Positions 34,634 through 43,013 of a stretch of DNA of 64,000 nucleotides are shown one piece after another. Both the position numbers and the translations under genes were made by a program. Under the pieces are notes generated by a model. The model was not told the DNA's origin, made no database searches, and saw only the letters and a list, made by a program, of their open reading frames with translations. Numbering within the stretch: the first letter of the stretch is position 1; each line of letters opens with the position of its first letter. The DNA is from Xanthomonas massiliensis (GTDB lineage: Bacteria > Pseudomonadota > Gammaproteobacteria > Xanthomonadales > Xanthomonadaceae), in contig NZ_FCOY01000007.1 in assembly GCF_900018785.1 (NCBI RefSeq), positions 62,001 through 126,000 of the forward strand, in the 5' to 3' direction.

Positions 34634-35170
34634 ATGAGCGGCTATTGCGACCTCGCGCCGGGCCATCCGGTCCACGGCGCCTACCACGACGGCGAGTACG
34701 GCTTCCCGCAACGCGACGAAGCCGGGCTGTTCGAGCGGCTGGTGCTGGAGATCAACCAGGCCGGGCTGAGCTGGGAGACGATCCTGAGGAAGCGCGCCGG
34801 CTTCCGCGCCGCCTATTCCGGCTTCGACGTGGATGCGGTGGCCGCCTACGGGCAGGCCGACGTGGCGCGGCTGCTGGCCGACGCCGGCATCGTCCGCAAC
34901 CGGCTGAAGGTGGCCGCGGCCATCCACAACGCCCGGGTGATCCGCACCCTGCGCGATTCGCACGGTGGCTTCGCCGCCTGGCTCGACGCGCACCACCCGC
35001 TCGACAAGGCCGGCTGGGTGAAATTGTTCAGGCGCACGTTCCGTTTCACCGGCGGCGAGATCACCGGCGAATTCCTGATGAGCCTGGGCTACCTGCCCTG
35101 CGCGCACCGCCCGGATTGCCCGGCGTACGCACGCATCGCGGCGCTGTCCCCGCCCTGGATGCGCGGCTAG
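34634..35170 (+). CDS. tag: DNA-3-methyladenine glycosylase I
   Basis: Removes 3-methyladenine from alkylated DNA, starting base-excision repair. The 178-residue protein aligns with E. coli Tag along its length. It has YHDGEYGFP near residue 17, the core LFERLVLEINQAGLSW, then ILRKRAGFRAAYSGFD and LADAGIVRNRLKV. The structural zinc ligands of Tag appear conserved: Cys near residue 5, His in AYHD, and the C-terminal His/Cys in CAHRPDC. It is slightly shorter than E. coli Tag (187). It diverges from the giant autotransporter and converges on the YitT-like gene. Confidence 0.93.
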   Translation: MSGYCDLAPGHPVHGAYHDGEYGFPQRDEAGLFERLVLEINQAGLSWETILRKRAGFRAAYSGFDVDAVAAYGQADVARLLADAGIVRNRLKVAAAIHNARVIRTLRDSHGGFAAWLDAHHPLDKAGWVKLFRRTFRFTGGEITGEFLMSLGYLPCAHRPDCPAYARIAALSPPWMRG

Positions 35171-35192
35171 CCCGTTTGCGCCGCCGGATCCT

Positions 35193-35220
35193 TCCCGGTG
35201 CGGAGGTTCCCGCGCCGGGA
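35193..35220. terminator. Hairpin between convergent tag and yitT-like genes
   Basis: Ten-base arms TCCCGGTGCG and CGCGCCGGGA, pairing with one G-U, around an 8-base loop. It lies 22 bases after the tag stop in the convergent gap, so it may terminate tag or serve both directions. The rest of this 197-base gap shows nothing else. Confidence 0.45.
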
Positions 35221-35367
35221 TGGCCGCCGCTTCGGCGGGTACGGGACGCTACCGCCGGCCCCGTGCCGCGGTCCGATCGCCCGGATCGCGCCGGTGCTGG
35301 AGCCGCGCCGCACGCCGCCGGCGAACGCCGCCCGCGCCCGGGCACACGGCGCGCGACCGTACCGGAA

Positions 35368-36084
35368 TCAGACGCCCATGTAGCGGTTGGGGCGGTGGTT
35401 GAACATCAGCACCAGGCTCAGCAACACCGCGCCCAGCGCCGACCAGGCCACCTTGGCCGGGCTGAGCAAGAAGAACGCGGCCACCATCAGCAGCGCGTCG
35501 AAGCTCATCTGCACCTTGCCCGCGCTGATGCCGCGGTCGCGCTGCAGGTACACCGCCAGGATGCCGATGCCGCCGAGGCTGGCGTGGTGGCGGATGAAGA
35601 ACAGGATGCCCAGCCCCACCAGCGCCCCGCCGACCCCCGCCGAATACAGCGGGGTCATGTGCGAGTAGTCCGCCCAGCGCGGCAGCAGGTCGGTCAGCAG
35701 GCCGCAGGCGCCGACCGCGGCGAAGGTCTTCAGGGTGAACTCCCAGCCCATCTGCCGCACCGACAGCCAGTAGAACGGCATGTTGAGCAGCACGAACATC
35801 AGGCCGAAGTTCCAGCCGGCCGCGTAGTGCAGCAGGAACGCGACCCCGGCGATGCCGCCGATCATGATCCCGCCCTTGGCGAACACCGCCAGGCCCAGCG
35901 AGGACACCAGCGTGGCCAGCAGCAGGCCCTGCACGTCCTCGGCCGGCGAGTGGTGGAAGCGCGGGTCGTGTTCGTGCGGCAGGCCGTCGCGCGAATCGGC
36001 GGGCGTGATCGGGCCGGCGGTGACCGGGCCGGGTTCGACCACGGCCGGCGCTTCCGCGGCGGGGTCGGAATGCGAGGTGTTCAC
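35368..36084 (-). CDS. YitT-family membrane protein
   Basis: The 238-residue protein has about 50 hydrophilic N-terminal residues, then five to six transmembrane helices. GGIMIGGIAGVAFLLHY and FGLMFVLLNMPFYWLSV are characteristic of the YitT/DUF161 membrane domain. The C-terminal DUF2179 domain of longer homologues is absent. Function is not established for the family; a transport role is usually assumed. The start is GTG at 36084, after a possible TAATGT box about 27 bases upstream. A 264-base gap with a hairpin separates it from pilU. Confidence 0.8.
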   Translation of the reverse strand: MNTSHSDPAAEAPAVVEPGPVTAGPITPADSRDGLPHEHDPRFHHSPAEDVQGLLLATLVSSLGLAVFAKGGIMIGGIAGVAFLLHYAAGWNFGLMFVLLNMPFYWLSVRQMGWEFTLKTFAAVGACGLLTDLLPRWADYSHMTPLYSAGVGGALVGLGILFFIRHHASLGGIGILAVYLQRDRGISAGKVQMSFDALLMVAAFFLLSPAKVAWSALGAVLLSLVLMFNHRPNRYMGV

Positions 36085-36293
36085 GGGGAAATGGGCGACG
36101 CGGGGGAGCGGACATTAGACACCAATGCCGGGCCTCGTGCAGCCGTACCGCGGGGGCGGGAACGACACCCGATCTACCCCGCCTGCGCCAGGTCGCCGGC
36201 GTCGCGGCAGGCTTCGCCGGCGCGACCGCTGCCGCGCGGGGAGGCCGGCCGCGGGCGCACCCGCCCCGCCCCACGGCGGTGCCGGAAACGGCG

Positions 36294-36319
36294 GCGGGGC
36301 GGCCGTGCGACCGCCCCGC
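36294..36319 (-). terminator. GC hairpin downstream of pilU
   Basis: A perfect 9-base stem (GCGGGGCGG with CCGCCCCGC) and an 8-base loop lie about 30 bases after the pilU stop. There is no T-run, so it is a probable terminator only. The remainder of the pilU-yitT gap is GC-rich with no gene. Confidence 0.45.
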
Positions 36320-36348
36320 GCGAGGACCGGCGCTGCGCCGCGCGCGGC

Positions 36349-37479
36349 TCAGCGCACCTCGGCGATGTCCACCCCGTCCAGCCCCTGCGACAGGGTCTTG
36401 GCGTCGCCGCCCTGGGAGAGCTTGATGCGCAGGCGCACCTCGTTCTGCGAGTCGGCGTAGCGCAGCGCGTCGTCGTAGCTGATCTCGCCGGCCTGGTACA
36501 GCTCGAACAGGCTCTGGTCGAAGGTCTTCATGCCCAGGTTGGTGGAATCCTTCATCACTTCCTTGAGCTTGTGGATCTCGCCGTCGCGGATGTAGTCCTG
36601 CACCAGCGGCGTGCCCAGCAGGATCTCCAGCGCCGCGCGCCGGCCCTTGCCGTCCGGGGTCGGCACCAGCTGCTGGGCCACCACCGCCTTGAGGTTGAGC
36701 GAGAGGTCCATCAGCAGCTGCTGGCGGCGGTCCTCGGGGAAGAAGTTGATGATGCGGTCCATCGCCTGGTTGGCGTTGTTGGCGTGCAGCGTGGCCAGCA
36801 CCAGGTGGCCGGTCTCGGCGAAGGCGATGGCGTGGTCCATGCCCTCGCGGGTGCGGACCTCGCCGATCATGATCACGTCCGGCGCCTGGCGCAGGGTGTT
36901 CTTCAGCGCCGCGTCCCAGCTCTCGGTGTCGATGCCGACCTCGCGCTGGGTGATGATGCAGCCGGCGTGCTGGTGCACGAACTCGATCGGGTCCTCGATG
37001 GTGATGATGTGCCCGGTGGAGTTCTGGTTGCGGTAGCCGATCATCGCCGCCAGCGAGGTCGACTTGCCGGTGCCGGTCGCGCCGACGAACAGGATGATGC
37101 CGCGCTTGGTCATCGCCAGCGTCTTGATGATCGGCGGCAGGCTCAGCTCCTCCACCGTCGGGATGCGCGTCTCGATCCGGCGCAGCACCATGCCGACCTG
37201 GTTGCGCTGGTAGAAGCAGCTCACGCGGAAGCGCCCCACCCCGGCCACGCCGATGGCGAAGTTGCACTCGTGGGTCTTCTCGAACTCCTCGCGCTGGGCC
37301 GGCGTCATCACGTTGAGCACCAGGTCGCGGCTCTGCTGGGCGGTCAGCGGCGACTGGGTGATCGGGCTGAGCTTGCCGTGCACCTTCATCGCCGGTGGCA
37401 TGCCCGAGGTGATGAACAGGTCCGACGCCTTCTGGTGCGCCATCAGCTTGAGGAACGAGGTGAAGTCGATGGTGCTCAT
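36349..37479 (-). CDS. pilU: Type IV pilus retraction ATPase PilU
   Basis: Hexameric cytoplasmic ATPase, an accessory to PilT in pilus retraction and twitching. The 376-residue protein has an N-terminal PAS-like domain followed by a RecA-like domain with Walker A GATGTGKST near residue 130. Further motifs are the Asp box (TIEDPIEFVH), Walker B (VIMIGEVRT) and the His box (ETGHLVLATLHANNA). The C-terminus is longer than in PilT and acidic, as usual for PilU. The ATG has CAGGAGCGCC upstream. It follows pilT after 105 bases. Confidence 0.95.
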   Translation of the reverse strand: MSTIDFTSFLKLMAHQKASDLFITSGMPPAMKVHGKLSPITQSPLTAQQSRDLVLNVMTPAQREEFEKTHECNFAIGVAGVGRFRVSCFYQRNQVGMVLRRIETRIPTVEELSLPPIIKTLAMTKRGIILFVGATGTGKSTSLAAMIGYRNQNSTGHIITIEDPIEFVHQHAGCIITQREVGIDTESWDAALKNTLRQAPDVIMIGEVRTREGMDHAIAFAETGHLVLATLHANNANQAMDRIINFFPEDRRQQLLMDLSLNLKAVVAQQLVPTPDGKGRRAALEILLGTPLVQDYIRDGEIHKLKEVMKDSTNLGMKTFDQSLFELYQAGEISYDDALRYADSQNEVRLRIKLSQGGDAKTLSQGLDGVDIAEVR

Positions 37480-37584
37480 GGGCGCTCCTGCGGAACCTGG
37501 ATCTGGAAGGGAATATCGGGAATCGCGGGGACCGGCGCGCGGGCGCCGGGACAACGGCGGCCGCACCCGTGTCCCGGCCCGCGG

Positions 37585-38622
37585 TCACTCGAACAGGCGC
37601 TTGTCCTTGGCGTACTCGCGGGCCTGCTGGCGCGTGATCAGGCTGCGCTTGACCAGGTCCTGCAGGTTCTGGTCCAGCGTCTGCATGCCGTACTGCTGGC
37701 CGGTCTGGATGGCCGAGTACATCTGCGCCACCTTGTCCTCGCGGATCAGGTTGCGGATGGCGGGGATGCCGACCATGATCTCGTGCGAGGCGATGCGCCC
37801 GCCGCCGACGCGCTTGAGCAGCGTCTGCGAGACCACCGCGCGCAGCGACTCGGACAGCATCGAGCGCACCATCGGCTTCTCGCCGGCGGGGAACACGTCG
37901 ATGATGCGGTCGATGGTCTTGGCCGCCGAACTGGTGTGCAGGGTACCGAACACCAGGTGGCCGGTCTCGGCGGCGGTCAGCGCCAGGCGGATCGTCTCCA
38001 GGTCGCGCAACTCGCCGACCAGGATGAAGTCCGGGTCCTCGCGCAGCGCCGAGCGCAGCGCCTCGGTGAAGCCGTGGGTGTCGCGGTGCACCTCGCGCTG
38101 GTTGATCAGGCACTTCTGCGGGGTATGGACGAACTCGATCGGGTCCTCGACGGTGAGGATGTGCCCGTACTCGGTCTTGTTGAGGTGGTCCACCATCGCC
38201 GCCAGCGTGGTCGACTTGCCCGAGCCGGTCGGGCCGGTCACCAGGATCAGGCCCTGCGGCTGCTCGATCAGCTGGCGGAAGATCGGCGGGCAGCCCAGGT
38301 CCTCCAGGGTCAGCACCTCGGAGGGAATGGTGCGGAACACCGCCGCCGCGCCGCGGTTCTGGTTGAAGGCGTTGACGCGGAAGCGCGCCAGCGACGGGAT
38401 CTCGAAGGAGAAGTCGACCTCGAGGAACTCCTCGTAGTCGCGCCGCTGCTTGTCGGACATGATGTCGTAGACCAGCGCGTGGACCTGCTTGTGGTCCAGT
38501 GCCGGGATGTTGATGCGGCGCACGTCGCCGTCCACGCGGATCATCGGCGGCAGGCCGGCCGACAGGTGGAGGTCGGAGGCCTTGTTCTTGACCGAGAACG
38601 CCAACAGCTCGGCGATATCCAT
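37585..38622 (-). CDS. pilT: Type IV pilus retraction ATPase PilT
   Basis: Main motor for pilus disassembly and twitching motility. The 345-residue length is standard. It has an N-terminal DLHLSAGLPPMIRVDG segment and Walker A GPTGSGKSTTLAAM near residue 135. The Asp box TVEDPIEFVH, Walker B ILVGELRD and AETGHLVFGTLHTSSA follow. The characteristic C-terminal AIRNLIRE motif, required for retraction in PilT proteins, is intact. It is divergent from yggS with 81 bases between them; TATACT on the minus strand about 50 bases upstream is a good -10 candidate. The pilT-pilU pair is conserved in pseudomonads and xanthomonads. Confidence 0.97.
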   Translation of the reverse strand: MDIAELLAFSVKNKASDLHLSAGLPPMIRVDGDVRRINIPALDHKQVHALVYDIMSDKQRRDYEEFLEVDFSFEIPSLARFRVNAFNQNRGAAAVFRTIPSEVLTLEDLGCPPIFRQLIEQPQGLILVTGPTGSGKSTTLAAMVDHLNKTEYGHILTVEDPIEFVHTPQKCLINQREVHRDTHGFTEALRSALREDPDFILVGELRDLETIRLALTAAETGHLVFGTLHTSSAAKTIDRIIDVFPAGEKPMVRSMLSESLRAVVSQTLLKRVGGGRIASHEIMVGIPAIRNLIREDKVAQMYSAIQTGQQYGMQTLDQNLQDLVKRSLITRQQAREYAKDKRLFE

Positions 38623-38703
38623 GCGCGGTTTCCCCAGGAAGCGACTGGAACGATATTTCCCCGGGCGGCAGTATAGCGGTCCCGTCCCCACGCGAAACCG
38701 CCC

Positions 38704-39387
38704 GTGTCCGCCGCTTCCGCACTGCACCACGTCCAGGCCGAGATCGATGCCGCCGCCCGCGCCGCCGGCCGCTCCGGCGTGCGCCTGCTGGCCGTGTCCA
38801 AGACCCGCCCGGCCGCCGACGTCGCCGCGCTCGCCGCGCTGGGCCAGCGCGCCTTCGGCGAGAACTACGTGCAGGAAGCGCAGGGCAAGATCGAGGCCCT
38901 GGCCGGCGCGGCGCTGGAGTGGCACCTGATCGGCCACCTGCAGTCCAACAAGGCCGACGTGGCCGCGCGCCTGTTCGACTGGGTGCAGACCGTGGACCGG
39001 CCCAAGCTGGTCGGCGCGCTGGCCCGGCACCGGCCCGAGGCCAGGCCGCCGCTGAACGTGCTCGTCCAGGTCAACGTCGACGACGAGGCCAGCAAGAGCG
39101 GTTGCGCGCCGCAGGACGTGGATGCCCTGGCCGCGGCGATCGCCGCCGAACCGCGCCTGCGCCTGCGCGGGCTGATGGCCATTCCCGCGCCCTGGCCGGA
39201 GGAGGCGCCGCGGCGCGCCGCGTTCCGCCATATGAAGGCGCTGTTCGATGCCCTGGCCGCGCGCCATCCGGGGGTGGACACGCTGTCGATGGGCATGAGC
39301 GCGGATTTCCCGCTGGCCATCGCCGAAGGTGCGACCATGGTCCGCGTCGGCACCGCCCTGTTCGGTGCCCGCCCGCCCCGGCCCTGA
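38704..39387 (+). CDS. yggS: PLP homeostasis protein YggS (PLPBP family)
   Basis: Single-domain PLP-binding protein thought to buffer pyridoxal phosphate and affect amino-acid balance; no enzymatic activity is known. The 227-residue barrel shows the PLP lysine in LLAVSKTRPA, FGENYVQEAQGKI, WHLIGHLQSNK, and the phosphate-binding SMGMSADFPLAIAEGATMVRVGTALFG. The start is GTG at 38704. It is divergent from pilT and 36 bases upstream of proC, the usual yggS-proC pair. Confidence 0.95.
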   Translation: MSAASALHHVQAEIDAAARAAGRSGVRLLAVSKTRPAADVAALAALGQRAFGENYVQEAQGKIEALAGAALEWHLIGHLQSNKADVAARLFDWVQTVDRPKLVGALARHRPEARPPLNVLVQVNVDDEASKSGCAPQDVDALAAAIAAEPRLRLRGLMAIPAPWPEEAPRRAAFRHMKALFDALAARHPGVDTLSMGMSADFPLAIAEGATMVRVGTALFGARPPRP

Positions 39388-39423
39388 CCCCAGCCCCTGG
39401 TCCATCCGTCCCCCGACGCCGCC

Positions 39424-40245
39424 GTGCAGACGATCGCCTTCGTCGGCGGCGGCAACATGGCGCGCAGCCTGATCGCCGGCCTCGTCCGCCAGGGCACGCC
39501 CGGCCGCCACATCCGCGTCGGCGAGCCGGTGGCGGCCCTGCGCGAGGCGCTGGCGCGCGATTTCGGCGTGCAGACCTTCGCCCGCGCCGAGGACGCCGTG
39601 GCCGGCGCCGGTACCTGGTTGCTGGCGGTCAAGCCGCAGGTCATCCGCCAGGTGTGCCAGGCGCTGGCGCCGCAGGCGCAGGGCGCGCGACCGCTGGTGG
39701 TCTCCATCGCCGCCGGCATCACCCTGGCGCAGCTGCAGCGCTGGCTGGGCGGCGAGCTGGCCGCGGTGCGCGCCATGCCCAACACGCCCGCGTTGCTCGG
39801 CGCCGGCGTGACCGGCCTGTGCGCCAGCGCCGGGACGAGCGCCGAGCAGCGCCATCGCGCCGAGCGGCTGCTGGCCAGCGCCGGCTCCACGGTGTGGATC
39901 GACGAGGAAAAACTGATGGATGCGGTGACCGCCGTGTCCGGCAGCGGCCCGGCCTACGTGTTCCTGCTGGCCGAGGCGATGGAGGCGGCCGGCATCGAGC
40001 TCGGCCTGCCGGCCGAGGCGGCGCGCACGCTGGTGCTGCAGACCGTGCTCGGCGCGGCGCGCATGCTCACCGAATCGGGCGAGGCCCCGGCGGAATTGCG
40101 GCGCCGCGTGACCTCGCCCAACGGCACCACCCAGGCGGCGATCGAGGCCTTCCAGGCCGGCGGTTTCCAGTCGCTGGTCGATGCCGCGCTGGCCGCCGCC
40201 GCCCGCCGCGGCGGCGAATTGTCGGCCGCCAACGACAGCGCCTGA
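39424..40245 (+). CDS. proC: Pyrroline-5-carboxylate reductase
   Basis: NAD(P)H-dependent last step of proline synthesis. The 273-residue protein has the dinucleotide motif FVGGGNMARSLI at the N-terminus, then LLAVKPQ, AVRAMPNTPALLGAG, VSGSGPAYVF and the C-terminal dimer and substrate helix with VTSPNGTTQAAIEAF. The start is GTG. It follows yggS closely and is probably co-transcribed. Length and motifs are normal. Confidence 0.96.
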   Translation: MQTIAFVGGGNMARSLIAGLVRQGTPGRHIRVGEPVAALREALARDFGVQTFARAEDAVAGAGTWLLAVKPQVIRQVCQALAPQAQGARPLVVSIAAGITLAQLQRWLGGELAAVRAMPNTPALLGAGVTGLCASAGTSAEQRHRAERLLASAGSTVWIDEEKLMDAVTAVSGSGPAYVFLLAEAMEAAGIELGLPAEAARTLVLQTVLGAARMLTESGEAPAELRRRVTSPNGTTQAAIEAFQAGGFQSLVDAALAAAARRGGELSAANDSA

Positions 40246-40407
40246 AGCACCTGCCCCGGGGCGGCAAATAGCGCCCATCCGAGCGAACTGCGTCACACAC
40301 TGCGGCATTGGTGTCCCCATTGCCGCGGCCATTGGCCAGAATGGCTGACAGGTGGTCCGACCGGCCGGCGGTTGCCCAGGCAGGCGCCACCGGCATGTGC
40401 GACGACC

Positions 40408-40415
40408 AGGGGGAG
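40408..40415 (+). promoter_or_regulatory. Ribosome-binding site that sets the start of the ABC-phosphatase fusion
   Basis: AGGGGGAG lies 9 bases before ATG 40425 and 3 bases before GTG 40419. It favours 40425 over the longer in-frame starts at 40341 and 40395, which lack such a site. Confidence 0.6.
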
Positions 40416-40424
40416 TGCGTGACG

Positions 40425-41927
40425 ATGACGAAGCTGCCGGCGCAGGCGCCGCCCGATCCGCCCGTCGTTCCCGGTACGGCGGCCTTGCTGGAACTGCGCG
40501 ATTTCGGCGTGTCCTCCGGCACGCGCCCCATCCTCGAGGACATCACCCTGCGCCTGGAACGGGCCGGCGGCGTGACCGTGCTGCTGGGCCCGAAGGCCTC
40601 GGGCAAGTCCTCGCTGCTGCGTGCCATCGCCGGCCGCGGCCTCGGCTGCTTCCAGGTAAGCGGCACGCGCCTGCACCGCGGCCACGACCCGGGCCACACG
40701 CTCGAGCCGGCGCTGGCGATGCATCGTCCCGGCGACCTGAGTCTTCCCCTCGGCCATGTCCTGGCCAGCGCCGCGCGCCGGCACCCGGAGGCCCGCGCCC
40801 TGTCGCGCCCGCAGCTGACCGCGTGGATCGAGCAGCAGCTGGACACCCTGGAACTGGCCTCCATGCGCGCCTACCTGGACACCCCGCTGGTGTCCCTGCC
40901 GCGCGCCTCGCTGCGCGTGGCCGGCCTGCTGCGCAGCGCCTTCACCGGCAGCGAGCTGCTGCTGTTCGACGGGCCGACGCGCGACCTGTCCGAGGCCGAC
41001 GGCGAACGGGTGCTGCAGCTGGTCGCGCAGCTGGGCCGCTCGCACGCCTGCCTGGTGGTGCTCGACCGGCCCGCGCAGGCGCGCCACGTCGCCGACCGGA
41101 TCGTGCTGCTCGACCAGGGCCGGCTCGCGCTCGATGTCGCCGCCCCGCACTTCTTCTCCGGGACCGGCCTGCATCCACTGCAGGCCCGCTTCCTGGCGCA
41201 GGACGGGTTCGCGCCCAAGCGCGCGCCCGAGCCGCCCCTCCACGCCGGGAATGCCGCGCCGGGCACTGTCGCCGGCGCGTCCTCCGCCGCGTCCCCGGCC
41301 GTGTCCGCGGCGCCGCGTGTCGCGATCGCCGCGGTGCAATCCGTGCCCACGCCGGCGCCACCGGCGATGCCCGCCGCGGCGGACGAACCGCCGATGCCGG
41401 ATCCGGCCGACTGCGACCTCGCCCGCCCCGGCCCCTACGGGTTCCACTGGCTCGTCCCCGGGCGGCTGGCCGGCTGCCAGATGCCCGGCGTGGTCGCCCC
41501 GCTGGACTACGACCTGGACCTGCTGCGCTCGGTCGGCATCACCCGCCTGGTCAACCTGACCGACCGGCGCCTGCCGGCCGAGGCGCTCAAGCGCCACGGG
41601 CTGACCGACTTCCAGCTGCCGGTCGAGGACCGCAAGGCGCCGCCGATCATGTGGACCAAGCTGCTGCTGGCACGCATGGACGCGTTCATGCGCGCCGGCG
41701 ACGTCATCGCCGTGCATTGCCTGGCCGGGCTCGGGCGCACCGGCGTGGTGCTGGGCTGCTGGCTGGTGCGCGAGGGCCTCAACGCCGAGGCCGCGCTGCA
41801 GCGGCTGCGCGCGATCGACCCGCGCTATGTCCAGTCCGCCGAGCAGGAGGCGCTGCTGCAGGAGCTGGAAACCAACCTGCTGGTCCGGCTCGGCTCCGGC
41901 CTGGACCAGATCGCCGGCCACGGCTGA
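40425..41927 (+). CDS. Fusion of a degenerate ABC ATPase domain and a tyrosine/dual-specificity phosphatase
   Basis: A 500-residue protein with two unrelated domains. Residues about 20-270 resemble an ABC nucleotide-binding domain. Walker A is intact (GPKASGKSS) and the Walker B strand is ELLLFDGPT, but the catalytic Glu after the Asp is Gly. The LSGGQ signature region reads LPRASLRVAG, and no switch His is found after LVVLD. A Pro/Ala-rich linker (about 275-335) follows. Residues about 340-500 form a phosphatase with FHWLVPGRLAGCQMPG, a candidate general-acid Asp in PVEDRKAPP and the P-loop HCLAGLGRTG (Cys, Arg). I infer that ATP binding without efficient hydrolysis might regulate a phosphatase. 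No transmembrane segment, permease or cognate kinase was seen. It lies between proC and the convergent ldhA. Confidence 0.85.
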   Translation: MTKLPAQAPPDPPVVPGTAALLELRDFGVSSGTRPILEDITLRLERAGGVTVLLGPKASGKSSLLRAIAGRGLGCFQVSGTRLHRGHDPGHTLEPALAMHRPGDLSLPLGHVLASAARRHPEARALSRPQLTAWIEQQLDTLELASMRAYLDTPLVSLPRASLRVAGLLRSAFTGSELLLFDGPTRDLSEADGERVLQLVAQLGRSHACLVVLDRPAQARHVADRIVLLDQGRLALDVAAPHFFSGTGLHPLQARFLAQDGFAPKRAPEPPLHAGNAAPGTVAGASSAASPAVSAAPRVAIAAVQSVPTPAPPAMPAAADEPPMPDPADCDLARPGPYGFHWLVPGRLAGCQMPGVVAPLDYDLDLLRSVGITRLVNLTDRRLPAEALKRHGLTDFQLPVEDRKAPPIMWTKLLLARMDAFMRAGDVIAVHCLAGLGRTGVVLGCWLVREGLNAEAALQRLRAIDPRYVQSAEQEALLQELETNLLVRLGSGLDQIAGHG

Positions 41928-41945
41928 GCGCCTCGGACCCCGGGT

Positions 41946-42935
41946 TCAGTCCGGGACCGGGTACGGCACCGGCTCGCCGCGCGCGTAGGCGGTGGCGTTG
42001 GCCAGCGTCGCCGCGGCGATCTCGGCCAGCGCCTCGCGGGTGAAGAACGCCTGGTGGCCGGTGACGATGACGTTGGGGAACGACAGCAGCCGCTCGATCA
42101 CGTCGTCGGTGATCACCGTGGCCGACAGGTCCTGGAAGAACAGGCCCGCCTCCTGCTCGTACACGTCCATGCCCAGCCCGCCCAGGCGGCCGTCCTTGAG
42201 CGCGACGATCGCCGCCTCGCTGTCCACCAGGCCGCCGCGGCTGGTGTTGACCAGCAGCGCGCCGCGCTTGATGCCGGCCAGGCGCGCCGCGTCGATCAGG
42301 TGCCGGTTCTCCGGGGTCATCGGGCAGTGCAGCGACACCACGTCGCTGCGCGCCAGCAGGTCCGCCAGCGTGGTGTAGCGGCCGATCGCCCGGAACGCGT
42401 CGTTCTCGAACGGGTCGTAGCCCAGCAGCTCGCAACCGAAGCCGGCCATGATCCCGGCGAAGATGCGGCCGATGCGGCCGGTGCCGACCACGCCCACGGT
42501 CTTGCCGTGCAGGTCCGAGCCGATCAGCCCGTCCAGCTCGAAGTTGCCGTCGCGGGTGCGCGCGCTGGCCCGGGCGATGTGGCGGTTGACCGCCTGCACC
42601 AGCCCGACGGCGAACTCGGCGACCGAGTACGGCGAATAGTTGGCCGCGCGCCCGAGCTGGAGGCCGAGCCGGCGCGCGGCGGCCACGTCGATCTGGTTGT
42701 AGCCGGTGGAGCGGGTGCACAGCAGGCCGATGCCCTGGGCCTTGAGCGCGGCCAGCACCGGCGCGTCCACCCGGTCGTTGACGAACACGCACGCCGCATC
42801 GCAGCCGTGCGATGCGGCGACGCTGTCCAGGGTCAACGCATCGGCCACGTATACCAGGGTGTGGTCGTGGGCCGCATTGGCGGCCTGGAACGCGTCGCGA
42901 TCGTAGCGACGCGCGCTGTACAGGCAGATGCGCAT
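41946..42935 (-). CDS. ldhA: D-lactate dehydrogenase (2-hydroxyacid dehydrogenase family)
   Basis: NADH-dependent reduction of pyruvate to D-lactate, inferred from close resemblance to fermentative LdhA. The 329-residue protein shows CTRSTGYNQIDV and SPYSVAEFAVG near residue 100, the NAD motif GVVGTGRIGRIFAG, and the catalytic set: Arg in NTSRGGLVD, Glu in MDVYEQEAGLFF and His in VTGHQAFFT. The EQEAGLFF form is typical of D-LDH rather than glycerate dehydrogenases. GGAG precedes the ATG. It is convergent with the ABC-phosphatase gene, with only 18 bases between stops. Confidence 0.92.
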   Translation of the reverse strand: MRICLYSARRYDRDAFQAANAAHDHTLVYVADALTLDSVAASHGCDAACVFVNDRVDAPVLAALKAQGIGLLCTRSTGYNQIDVAAARRLGLQLGRAANYSPYSVAEFAVGLVQAVNRHIARASARTRDGNFELDGLIGSDLHGKTVGVVGTGRIGRIFAGIMAGFGCELLGYDPFENDAFRAIGRYTTLADLLARSDVVSLHCPMTPENRHLIDAARLAGIKRGALLVNTSRGGLVDSEAAIVALKDGRLGGLGMDVYEQEAGLFFQDLSATVITDDVIERLLSFPNVIVTGHQAFFTREALAEIAAATLANATAYARGEPVPYPVPD

Positions 42936-43013
42936 GGCAACGGACTCCGCTTCGGGAACAGGCGGCCAGCCTGCGCGCCGGTCCGGCAAGGGGCCGTCAA
43001 CGCGGCACCGCGC

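Noticed and set aside
27105-34637. Plus-strand open frame of about 2,510 codons
   Set aside because: Same cause as the other autotransporter shadow; composition is alanine, histidine and arginine repeats, and it runs into the AT-rich promoter region without a plausible start.
34576-38676. Plus-strand frame of about 1,366 codons across tag, the YitT-like gene and pilU/pilT
   Set aside because: It is in the wrong frame over tag and antisense to pilU and pilT, whose motifs are unmistakable.
40308-40424. Longer N-terminus for the ABC-phosphatase protein from TTG 40308, ATG 40341 or ATG 40395
   Set aside because: The added residues do not resemble the domain and none of these starts has a ribosome-binding site; AGGGGGAG points to 40425.
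40425-41200. Functional ABC transporter ATPase call for the N-terminal half of the fusion
   Set aside because: The catalytic Glu, LSGGQ signature and switch His are missing and no permease gene is nearby; nucleotide binding remains possible, transport does not look likely.
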